Shown one piece after another: positions 22,101-31,732 of a DNA stretch of 64,000 nucleotides. Position 1 is the first letter of the stretch, and the number at the start of each line of letters is the position of its first letter. Origin of the DNA: Isochrysis galbana (taxonomy: Eukaryota; Haptophyta; Isochrysidales; Isochrysidaceae); NCBI GenBank assembly GCA_018136815.1, contig JADDIW010000062.1, positions 1-64,000 of the forward strand, read 5' to 3'. The notes under the pieces are model-generated. The model did no database searches and had not been told where the DNA came from. It saw only the letters and a list, made by a program, of their open reading frames with translations. A program made the position numbers and the translations under genes.

Positions 22101-25100
22101 ACTCCAAATCGAAAGACGATCCATGAGACCGCAACTCAGCCTCTGCCCCGTGGCGAGGGAGCTCTCAACGCGAGACAGCATGGCTCGACGGCAGCAAAGT
22201 ATAGGGTCATAGGCGGAGCCTCACCGACTCGTACTATTACAGGCAAAGCAATTGAGGGTGGCAAGACGCCCTTGAATCGGCTTTTTAATAAGGCATACGC
22301 TGACACTTGGGCCGTGGGCGGACCCACGATATCGTCCAACGACCAAGCTGCGCATCACCCACAGCTGCCATCACCAACGAAGCGCGGTGTTGCCTTGCCT
22401 AGCCATATCCAGCCGCCGTCAGGCATGCTCACGGGCAAGATGGCGACCGTCGGCCCATCCCGGCAGCGCGTAGGGAACGATCTCGATCGCCAGCCGTTTG
22501 GCGAGGCCGGGGCGCGCCTAGACGCCAGCCACGGTTCGCTTCCTGGCGTGGTGCACGATCCGTGGCGGCCTCAGGTCGAGCAAGTTTTTGTCGCTTTAGG
22601 TGACCGTAGGCACGAGACCAAGCATGGGAAAGGCCAGCCGCCAAGCGGCAAGTGGAATGGCGGTCCGCCTTGCGCCGCGCCCCCTGCTGGCTTCAAGGTC
22701 GTCACAACGGCTGATGAGAAACTTTCCTCCTTCAAATTCGGCCATGGCGAGGGTGTGCATGGAAAGACAAGGAAGGCGTCTCTTGAGTATGACGATCTCG
22801 CAAACGAGGTGGCACGTGAGGTGGATCGGGCACGCCGTGGACAATCCAGTCGACTGATAGCATGGGAAGGGACGCCCGGGTCGAAGATAGGCGAGGGCTT
22901 TGGCAGCTACGAGATCGAGCCCGGAAAGGTGAGCCATCAACATCCTGTCGTACCGCTTGCCCAAGCAATGCCGCTTTGACCCACTTGGCTGGCTATCTAT
23001 GCAAATAGTATGCCTTTTAATGTTTCTGTGGAGTCCGCGGCTGGCACCATCTCCGGTTTGACTGTGCTGCGCGCGGGCCTTTGATCTCATCGTGCATCCC
23101 TTATTTGTCTTTGCGGCGCAAGGTGATACGCTTCTACCTCGATTCGCACAAGCGCAATGCGCGAGCTCCTTCGGATGAGCCTCCACCTACGGCAGCTATC
23201 TCTCTCGCTGCCCTACGCCTTGACGCGCTGCCCGCTTTGCCTTCACCTCCTGCCCTGATTACCCGTATGCGCATACGCCCGCCGGTGGTGGTCGAAAATC
23301 GCGTCCTCTCGCATTTGGCACCGTTTGAATCCTGGTCCCGACTTGTTACCGGGGCGACGCCCACCCACGCCGTGCTGAGATTAAGGCGGAGCCAGGATTC
23401 ACAAGTTGCTCCGGTCGAGATCGGAGTTGTGCGTGGCAGGTCGAGCGAACGCGCCGATGGTTCCATTCCCTTGAGCTCAGAATGCGTTTTTGCAGAGCGC
23501 CGATCCGCCTCGGACGGTCGCTCGCTCTTGGACGAGTGTGATGCAGCGGAGCGAGCTTTTCACATAGATTGGGCTAGAGCCAATGTGGTGAGCAAATTTC
23601 TTGTTTCGCAGCTTTCGCGCCGGGCGCCGTAGCACGACCTTTGTTTGCTTCTTTTGCGACAGCCGGACCTCGCTTGCACGTCGAGCTCAGTGGACAGGGC
23701 CCTCGCGTTGGATCACAGGAGCGCTTCCGCAACGATCTACGACAAGAACTCGCTGCTGCCGATTGCGACACATCCGTTTCAGCGGAGATAAATGATATCA
23801 AAGAAGAGATGCTGAACGGCGTCGGCTCGTTGTTGGCCATCTATGGGTGAGCGACCTGGGAGGGCCCTGATCCGTTTTAATTGTGCGGGGCGTCTTGCTT
23901 TACCGTGCAGGGGCGAGGGCTGACCACCCCACGCTCCCTCCTCGAGCAAGGTACTATTGTGCCACTGAACGCGCTCATGATGGCTTCGTTCTCAGCCATC
24001 GTGGTTTCATGACGCTGTGCAATGGTGCTTGTCTCTCTGATGGCAAGGTAGGAGGGGATGCCGGGTTGGAGCGACCGTGTCCCAACCACCTTGACTTTGC
24101 ACCCCCGGCTAAGCGCACCGACGCAAGTGGCGGGTCTCGAGGGGGAGGGGGAAAGGGGGGTCGTAGCTCCTTAAGCTCCTTGCCACCACGAAGCTAGCCC
24201 GACTCTCCGTCTAGCACTCCTCCTGAGCCCTCATTGGGCACACGACTCCGTCTGCTCACTCCTGTGCATTCGTGTCCAACCCATATCTTTGACGCGCAGG
24301 AGAGTCTTCAGCTTCTTTTCTCCGGATCCAACCACACGACAGACAATCATGGCAAGATGCCACCAACATGCGAGCAGCGGCTCCGGGATGGCCTTCACCT
24401 CAACGGCGTGCTTCTCCGATTTGAATTTTTGCGTGCCTTCATTCGCCTTGCTGTGCGAAGGTACGTAGCCGATTTGCGGTGAATGTGCTGACGCCACTCT
24501 CCTTTGTTGTTGTATACAACCTATTTTGACTCCCCGATTCCGCTCTCTACAGATATTTGGTGGCTGGCTGCGCCGACCCCGCGCCGAATCTTGCCGTCGC
24601 CGTGCGTAGACTTCTCGGCACCCTCACTGCACGCATTCCCGAGGATGGACTCGTCCTCCTTCGTGAGCCTGACCGCTTCCGACGGGAGAAGCTCTATCGA
24701 CCGGACACGGCCGCTTTGCTTGACAAGTGAACCTGCCCCCACCCACCCAACCAACCAACCAACCAAGCCCGGCTTGAACAAGCGGCCGCACCACTTGGAC
24801 GCCGGGCGGTGGCTAGATCACCAAATATGCAGGTTGACATGATCATTGCATCTAACCTCGACTTCTCCATCGCCGTCATATTCAGGTACGCACCACAACT
24901 ACGCCTCGTCTTCTCGGCCTACTCTATCGAGCCCGAACTGGGTGACGATCTCGATGAACAATCCGCCTTGGCCATCGCCGCGGCTCGCGCGGCAGGAGCG
25001 GCAGCTGGAATTTCGGGAGCAGCGGCGGCGGCGGCGGCGGCGGCGACATCTGCGCTAGAAAAGAGACGTACAACCCTTTCGTCACTTATGTCACTCGAGG

Positions 25101-26416
25101 AATGGCTCAAGTTCGTGGCGGCAACGAATATGCTCTATGAGGGTGTTGGTATCACGCCGGGGGACACATCAATGTGTGGTGGCTATCCATCCTTGCCCAA
25201 TGCCCGACACCTCGTGATCTCGACCACGTATGTCGTCCTCCGACACCTCGAGGTGTTCACCGATCGCCTTTTCAATTTTTTCAGGTACTCGGCGTCAGCA
25301 GAGCTGCACCCGCCCGACCGCGATGGCCTGACTTCTGACACGGCAAGCTTGCTCTTTGTCGCCTCGCGGACTTTCGTCACCGATGAAGTATGCATGCCGC
25401 CCACTCTTGGTCACGCGCACTTCGGATCCTCCACAACGGGTCCCGCGCATGAGATCGCATCTCACTGTGCAGTGAAATCCAGTTGTCGCCAATTGGAAGG
25501 GTCGAATGACTACCCCGCACACCGCTACACCAGTCCGTGGCTGTTTGCGTTTTCCTTGTGCGTCAGCGGAATGAATTTACCAAGAATCTAACTTTTGTCT
25601 TCTTTTTCACAGCTGAGAAGCCGGGAGATGCTGACCAATCTGACCTTTGTCGATTTTGTGGAGGCTGTCGCCCGCCTTTCGGTCTACAAGGTGTGTGCGC
25701 TCACAGCACGATGGCCGGCCGGCATTCCAATCCTCTCTGTTCGTCGGCGGTCGTCACGAATGCCAGCTCCGAAGTCACGCGCCCTTGCCTTCTATTTCAG
25801 GTTCTACCGTCTTCACAGACTCTTTTGACGGCTGAATGTGATAGTGCCTGCCACTTTTTTGAGCAAGTGAGACATTTGCATGGAAGTAGCTTTTTGACAC
25901 TAGGCCTCGATACGAGGCGAACATGCGATCTTCGGGCAAACCAGCGGTCCGTGGGCAAACCAACCCCATACCTCGCTCACAATCATTTCATCCACGGCCC
26001 CACAGGCGCGCGCGGGGTTGCTCGAGCCGGGTGTGCATCCAGCACTTCACCGGAACGACGAGCCATTCATGATCGGGAGGCCCGGACCGGAGGTGCCACT
26101 AGGTGAAGTGCTCGAGGTACGCCGCCGAGGCCTGTGTTCGCGCGGATGCCCATCTCGCGGCATTGGAGTTGGCCGTATTGCGTGAAAGCGTCAACTCGTG
26201 TTATACAATCTCGGAAGGGGGAGTCCTTGCTTATGCTGTTGAGTGCAACAAGAGGCCACCCAATGCGCACACGCTATTCAGTATGGCGTTTGCCCTATCA
26301 TGTGCGTTCCTCAGGTTTTCTTGCCATGGCTGCTTGAGACGTTCGGGTTTCAGTTCCCAAAGGACAACCCACCGGTCCCGCCAAGCCGGTTTCCTACAAG
26401 CTACCCTTCACAGTGA
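13187..26416 (+). CDS. Armadillo-repeat, IQ-like, EF-hand protein (29 exons)
   Basis: Joined exons: 13187-13238, 13902-14090, 14215-14377, 14615-15461, 15499-15708, 15856-16041, 16188-17069, 17283-17780, 18029-18409, 18538-18900, 19004-19108, 19473-19823, 20074-20160, 20417-20662, 20790-21116, 21259-21348, 21467-21634, 21849-22928, 23123-23587, 23698-23846, 23951-24047, 24300-24460, 24553-24726, 24886-25227, 25285-25387, 25613-25690, 25801-25866, 26006-26116, 26315-26416. All phases agree, giving about 2,690 residues. Armadillo-like helices occur from about 130 (VRHAAVAALWSLHA) through 1,520. An IQ-like segment lies near 894-922 (MQAIAASARGRMLRRL). EF-hand-like units lie at 1,640-1,660 and 1,700-1,727 (ERMDLEGTDEVDIDDF). 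It ends VFLPWLLETFGFQFP plus a Pro/Ser tail. A calcium-responsive scaffold, perhaps flagellar or cytoskeletal, is a guess; I do not recognise the family. Weakest points are long exons 16188-17069 and 21849-22928. Confidence 0.8.
18410..18537 (+). other. GC-AG intron in the armadillo gene
   Basis: The exon ends CAG and the intron starts GCAAGT and ends TGTGCAG. Both flanking exons are phase 0 and join in frame (TLWMQ then ACAGGSTTLGE). The nearest GT, three bases further on, would break the frame. Confidence 0.8.
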
Positions 26417-27602
26417 AGCATTTGCTATTCACCTTTGCTATCTCCACTTGAACACATCTCCCTTTTGGGAGCTAGCTCTAGCAAATGCTTGCAAAATTAA
26501 GATGGATAAGAACGTCACCACACTGGAAGGAGCCGGGGTGACGAGTTGGAAGTTGCGCTTCTGATGGCCTCGGCCACGCAGAGGGGGCTAAGTGGGATCA
26601 GGAGTTGTGCCGTAACGCCAAAGTGGACTTCCATCCCAAGTCACGCTTTTGCGGGCATGCAGGCCTGGCGGCCTCCATCGCCAGGGCTCGCCCCACCGAC
26701 GCCACTGTGTCTGTCCCCCGCACACAACGTTTGGCCACTTCGTGCTTCCATACCAGCACGGCTGCGCCGCTCCCCACTTTTAAAGGAGAGGAGACAGGGT
26801 TAAAAAACTCTTGTACGTTAATCTTGAGGCCCAAATTTTTTTATCGTGGGACTGGGGGAAGATGTCCCCTCGTCTCTCCCCGCTCGAATCCGAATCCGAG
26901 GCAGAGCGATGGCGACCGACCCGCCTGACAGGCCGACCTTCGCCGCGCTCCAGCGAGAGCACGGCGGTGGCGTCAACCCCCCCCGTGTGTCGCATCCAGA
27001 GTATTTTATATACTCTAGGCGGATGCGGTGCTTCTATCGATCAATGTGTAGTGTGTGAGAAAATTGAGTGAGTTTTGTTTTTGCCAACGAGTTGCCTCGA
27101 AGCTCCGCCGCATTGCACGCCGCATTTGTTCGTTTGTTCTTACTTGTTTCATTGGTTTGTTTGTGCGATGTTGCGTTAGTTTCGGAGTTTTCTTGTTGGT
27201 GAGTGAGTGATGTGTGATGTGGGGTGGTGTCTCTTGGTTCCCTCGTCGCGATGTAGCGCGCCCTTTCCCTTCCTCTCTCAAGACTTCTCTTCACTCCATA
27301 CCCCTAGCCCCGCTGAGACTTGACACGATCAAGCGCGAGCTTGATTCGACAGTTTGAAGACATCCCTCACTCACCCGCACGCCCTCGCCACACACCTCGC
27401 TGGCCATCGCACCGCGCACAAGCTCGCACATGCGCATGCGCATGCGCATGGTGCATATGCCCGTCTCACTCCTCAGCCCGCTCCGACCCATGGGATGAGC
27501 ATGGCTCAACTCTATGGCGACGAGCGCGGTCATCCTGCCTTCCATCGCCATTCCTTCGCCCCTCGCTTCGCCTCCGCTTCGCCACGCCTCCGCTTTCCAC
27601 TG
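26417..27602. other. Intergenic stretch after the armadillo gene
   Basis: No gene is evident. It contains a perfect-stem hairpin at 26991-27027, an AT-richer block (27050-27200) and a CATGCGCATGCGCATG run at about 27430-27450 that could adopt Z-DNA. Confidence 0.5.
26991..27027. repeat. Hairpin-forming inverted repeat
   Basis: CGCATCC-AGAGTAT and ATACTCT-(AGGC)-GGATGCG are complementary around a TTTAT loop, giving two stem blocks of 7 bp with a small bulge. It could be a terminator-like structure, a MITE end or a repeat relic. Confidence 0.6.
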
Positions 27603-28866
27603 GAGTTGATGTCGCGCGGGTTGATGGCACGTACGACCTCGATCTTCTTGGGGTCCATTTCTAGGCCGCGGCGGGAAACGACGTGGCCCAGGGACTCTCC
27701 CTTAATAGCAAAGAGGACACATTTGGACGCCTTGCACGTGAGGCTGGCCCAACGGAGACGCTCGAGCACGAGGTCGAGGCGGTGTAGCATTTGGTGGAAG
27801 GAGGCATCTACGCGAGCGTCGAGGGTGTCACCGGTGCCTGTAGACCAGATTCCGATGTCGTCCAGGTAGGGCATGTAGACTTCCCAAGCTAGGCCTTGAA
27901 GCACAGCGTCCATGAGGCGGCACATGTAGGAAGGACCAGACTGCACGCCGAACGGCAAGTAGTTGAACTCATATTTTTGGCGATGGGTGCAAAAGGCCGT
28001 GATGGGCTTATCCTCCTCTTTGATGGGTAGGCACCAAAAGCCGGAGGCCAAGTCGAGCATGCACAGGAAAAGAGAATCTCGAGATCCTTGGCCGCGAGAC
28101 AGGCGGTCGATGGCTTCGACCGTGAGAGGCAACGGACTATCGGAGATGCGGAGTTTCGAGTTAGTGTCGCGGTAGTCAACGCAGAAACGGACAGAACCAT
28201 CCTTCTTGCCAACTAACACCACTCGAGAAGCCCAGGGAGAGTTAGACTTGCGAATAATGCCCGCCGCTTCCATCTCCATCTCGGCGACGTGCTTTTCAAC
28301 GATGGCGCGTCCTTCGTCTCCCATCTTAGAGGGAGCGTGGCGATGAGCCGTGGCACCGGGGAGTAGCGGAAGTTCGACTTCCATGACATGCGTGTGCTTG
28401 GGGTTCTTGGGGTCGAGTGCGAAGGCGTCGATGTGGCGGGCCAGCAAGCGACGAACCTGGCCGAGCTGATCAGGAGTTAACTGTTCGTCTGGGTCAACGT
28501 TAATCGAATCTAGGAGGGCGCGTTGCGCTTCGGTTAGTGCAGCTTCGGGATCGGCGTCGGTAGAGCCGGGGGTCCGAGTAGCCTCGTGAAGTACAAATTC
28601 CACGTGAGCAGAGGCCACCGGGGAGTAGGCTGGCAGGGTGACCGGGCGGGCGGAGAGGTTCCAGACGGTGACCAGGACCTCACCCTTATCGCTAGGTGTC
28701 TCCACACTTGTAGCGACAAGAGGCGGAGAGTCGAGGCCATCGCGCGAGGGGAGGCGATCCACGAGCACCGCGGAATGAGGGTGTGACTCGCGGAGCTCGA
28801 GGGGGACGCAGACGGCGAAGGTGCCTCTGGATTTGCCCGGGATCGTAACGGGCTCGCTAGTGTACT
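27603..28866 (-). pseudogene. Truncated gypsy Pol (pre-RT and RT part)
   Basis: On the minus strand this is an uninterrupted frame closely matching the intact Pol from just after the protease region (VTIPGKSRGTF against ITIPAYHRATF) through RT, with YLDD intact. It stops abruptly at 27603, at the codon matching the point ~40 residues before the end of the RT region (INS then unrelated sequence). No protease, RNase H, integrase or LTR is attached. It is a two-sided truncated relative, distinct in sequence from the element at the window start, so at least two gypsy lineages have been active. Confidence 0.88.
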
Positions 28867-29436
28867 CCGTACCTAGCCAATTCCTAGCACATTAGTTCTC
28901 CCCCTTGGTATTTTGGCCCCTTAAAGCTTTGGGGTCCTGAGTCAAGCATTGTACTCAGCCCACATGTACTGCCCAGGCCTGCAACCTAAGGATTGGGCGG
29001 AATTGAAGCAGGTTGCGTCGCACATGCTCCACGTCTCAGGGCCTGTACGGACTGTCAATATTGGGTCGATACTTAATCCCTGTCATTTTGTTCTCGAAGG
29101 TCACCTAGGCCAAGAGCCCAAGGAAATCCTTGTAGGAGAGAGCTTGCTTGGGCCAAGGGCAAGCACCCCTTGGAAGCTATCACCCATGGGCAGGCCATTG
29201 TTACTGGAGAACGAGAAGAGAGAGCCGTGCATGCACGCCGTACTGCGTATGCTGCACCAGCAGCAAGCGGGAGCGCACACGTGGATCGGCGGCCGCTCAA
29301 CCCCCTCGCTCCTCCTATCACATGCACATCCCTGTGGTGCTTGTGCTATGGTGCTGTAGTGAGTCAATAAGCAATAAGAGGTAGAAAGAAAGAAAGAGAA
29401 AGAAGAAAGAAGACAACAAACATTCACTACAAAAAT
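28867..29436. other. Non-coding stretch
   Basis: I see no gene. A GAAA-type microsatellite lies at 29380-29412, and a near-palindrome around CCTTAAAGCTTTGGGG is at 28919-28936. Confidence 0.4.
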
Positions 29437-29952
29437 CTATCCCTGCAGAGGCATGTTCGTGGGTAGCTGCACACGCACATGCTTGTGCCCTTGCACATCC
29501 AACTCACCGGGGGGTGGATCCCACAAGACGGTTGCAATAGCCTCCCAACAGCCTATTTGCGAAACATGCGCCTCGAAAGCCGGCAGCAGCTTCTCTTTCT
29601 TGCCATCCATGGGCTTGAAGCAGCCCCCACCTACGCCTACTTCATTGAGTATCGCCAGCAGCTCTCCCTTCTTTAGACGAGCCGCATCACCGTCGAGAGC
29701 CCACAACCGTGCCGCAGCCGCTCGCGCAGCCACCTTCCTTTGCAATGCTCGTTGCTCCCCGGATGCTTTCCGCATCGCAGCGCGGGCCCGCTTCCCCTCT
29801 TTCAGTTCGGCCAACCGTGCATGCTCGTCCCTCGCGATTTGAAGTCCTTCGCCATACGTGATCGGCCCCTTCTCCATGAAGGTGCCGGTGGAGAAGCGCT
29901 GCTTGCGCTTGGCACCCGAACGGCGCCCACCACCTGAATGTGCACCTCGCAA
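29437..29952 (-). CDS. Basic coiled-coil ORF of unknown function, probably TE-derived
   Basis: A 171-codon minus-strand frame with a Lys/Arg/Ala/Glu-rich helical centre (EGLQIARDEHARLAEL, then REDs of KRARAAMRK) and a more ordered C-terminal part (LLAILNEVGVGG, CWEAIATVLWDPP). The composition resembles C-terminal tails of DDE-type transposases in algal genomes, but no catalytic motif is present. It begins close to the D5 helicase scrap on the other strand. It is more likely a fragment of a mobile element than a host gene. Confidence 0.35.
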   Translation of the reverse strand: MRGAHSGGGRRSGAKRKQRFSTGTFMEKGPITYGEGLQIARDEHARLAELKEGKRARAAMRKASGEQRALQRKVAARAAAARLWALDGDAARLKKGELLAILNEVGVGGGCFKPMDGKKEKLLPAFEAHVSQIGCWEAIATVLWDPPPGELDVQGHKHVRVQLPTNMPLQG

Positions 29953-30134
29953 GGAAGGAGCTGAAGCTGGGGCTGAGCCGGCAGCGGCGTGCGCGGTGCT
30001 GGAGCCCGCCTCCTCCGCCCCCCCCCCCCTTCCTCCAAGCTGTCGGTACCCGACGCCGATGACTCGTCGCTCTGGGAGCCGCTGTCATTGTTGCCACCAC
30101 ACGGCGGTCCGTCCCCTCCAGCCGTCTGCAGCCC

Positions 30135-30422
30135 ATGTCGCGCCGCCTCCTGATGTTCCTCTTCGACCACAAGGTCACGCAGGTGGACACCACGCTACCG
30201 ACGCAGATGGCGAGCCAGATCGACGCCTTCCTGCTGCGGGCGGCGCTCTCCTACCACAAGGCGGTGCTGCGCTACGGCCAGTTCAGCATCTGGTCCGACG
30301 ACCCGCAAGCACAAGACAAGCGCCGTGAAGACGTCGACCTGAAGGCGATCGGGTGGACGCACCCGGTGCGCTCGCTCGACGTCGACCGCATCGCGTATTT
30401 GGAAACGAGGGGTACCAAATGA
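30135..30422 (+). pseudogene. Fragment of giant-virus-type D5 helicase-primase
   Basis: The frame starting MSRRLLMFLFDHKVT matches the region just after the helicase core of the intact copy at 51333-52979 (same SRRLLMFLFDHKV and LLRAALSYHKAVL). Similarity is lost near 30300, after SIWS. The P-loop half is absent upstream, where the sequence is unrelated. This is a non-functional scrap of the same gene family, in opposite orientation. Confidence 0.8.
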
Positions 30423-31132
30423 AGGCAAACGACCTCGGTGGAACAACTTAGTAGTTTTTCAACAACTTCTAAAACAAAAAGGTCGATCGCGGATGCGACA
30501 GCTATGCGCTATGCCCACATGCGGCATGGCGCATGGCGGCATGGGGATGGGGGCGGGGCGGGGGGGCAAGGGCGTCGGGTGTGGGGGCGTGAGGGGAGGG
30601 GGGGGGTGAGGACGCCCGTGCCCCCCAAATTTCGATCTTTTTTTTATTTTGAGCCCAACCCCAATTTTTACCAAAAAAAAGTCGAAAGTCTGGCGTTTGC
30701 CAAAGCGCGTCTCGAGACCTGACTCGCGACTCGCCCCCCACGAAAGAGGGTGCAACCTCAAGTTTGGTTGTTTTTTTGGCAACTACCCCCATGTGGACGC
30801 TATAAGTTCTACTTGCAGGACCCCCACATGGCGAGCGGGCGTTAGATTGGCCGCCCAATCGTCCAAGTTGGAGTGCTCGAGGGTGCCCCGCGAGTGGAGC
30901 GGCCGTGGGTCTACGTCCAAGTTAGGGGCTAAGTTAGAGATCAATACAAATTGTATACCTAAATAGACGGGGGGGGGGGGGTTGACAAAAAAAGGGAACC
31001 TCGAGAGTTGCACCTTCTAACCTACGCCCCCCCCCCTCCCACTCCCCGCCTCCGTGAAAACCTTAAGAACCACCTTAAGCCTCCTTGACGTCTGAGTAAT
31101 GGAACGGAGGTAGTAGTACTCATTTGCAAGCC
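30423..31132. other. Repeat-rich intergenic stretch
   Basis: It contains G/A-rich runs (30550-30610) and a 70-bp block at 30950-31020 that recurs inverted at 42300-42370 (TATACCTAAATAGA and GGGAACCTCGAGAGTTGCAC). No gene is seen. Confidence 0.5.
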
Positions 31133-31134
31133 CC

Positions 31135-31156
31135 AGCACCGTCTTTCCCATCTAGG
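31135..31156 (+). promoter_or_regulatory. 22-base motif shared by two gene leaders
   Basis: AGCACCGTCTTTCCCATCTA plus GG occurs here, 577 bases before the Cys-rich gene ATG, and exactly at 37509-37530, 143 bases before the PP2C ATG, on the same strand. Flanking bases are loosely similar (GCCCC before it). It could be a shared promoter or leader element or the relic of a repeat. Confidence 0.4.
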
Positions 31157-31265
31157 TATGGGAGCGGCCGTAGAAGTAGAAGCGCCTCCGGTAGATCCGC
31201 CGGCCGCCTTACAAAAAAAGTCCACCTGTATCCTAACCCTACCCCTAACCCTTCTCCTTTTTTTG

Positions 31266-31316
31266 TAAAAGTAATCGATTCTCCACCCTCCGCTCTCTCT
31301 CTCTCTCCCTCTCTCC

Positions 31317-31358
<42 letters not shown>

Positions 31359-31732
31359 CTCTCTCTCTCTCTCTCTCTTCTCTCTCTCCCTCTCTCTCTC
31401 CCCCTCTCCTCTCTCTCCTCTCTCCCTTCCTCTCCTTCCCTCTCGCCTCTCCTTCCCGCCTTCTTCCTCCTCCTCTTCTTCCTCTCTCTCCTCTCCTTCT
31501 CTCCTTCTCCTTCTCCTCTCTTTCTCCGTCCTCTCCACCTCTCCTCCTTCTCTCCTTTCCACTCCTCCTCTCCTTCTCTCCTCCTCCCCCTCCTTCTCTT
31601 TCTCCTCTTTTTTCCCTCGCTTTCTTCTCTCTTTCTCCCCCTCTCCCCTTCTCCTCTCCTCCTCTCCTCTCCTTCTCTCCCTCTCTCTCTCTCTCCTCTC
31701 CCCGCGCCCGCCCGCCCCCCCCTCCCCCGCTC
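31266..31732 (+). repeat. CT-rich simple sequence, probable 5' leader
   Basis: Almost pure pyrimidine (CT, CTC, TCCT words) up to the ATG of the Cys-rich gene. Frames are open on both strands purely from composition. Confidence 0.7.

Noticed and set aside
23588-23611. A 20-24 base intron in the armadillo gene
   Set aside because: Using the acceptor at 23697 gives a normal 110-base GT-AG intron in the correct phase.
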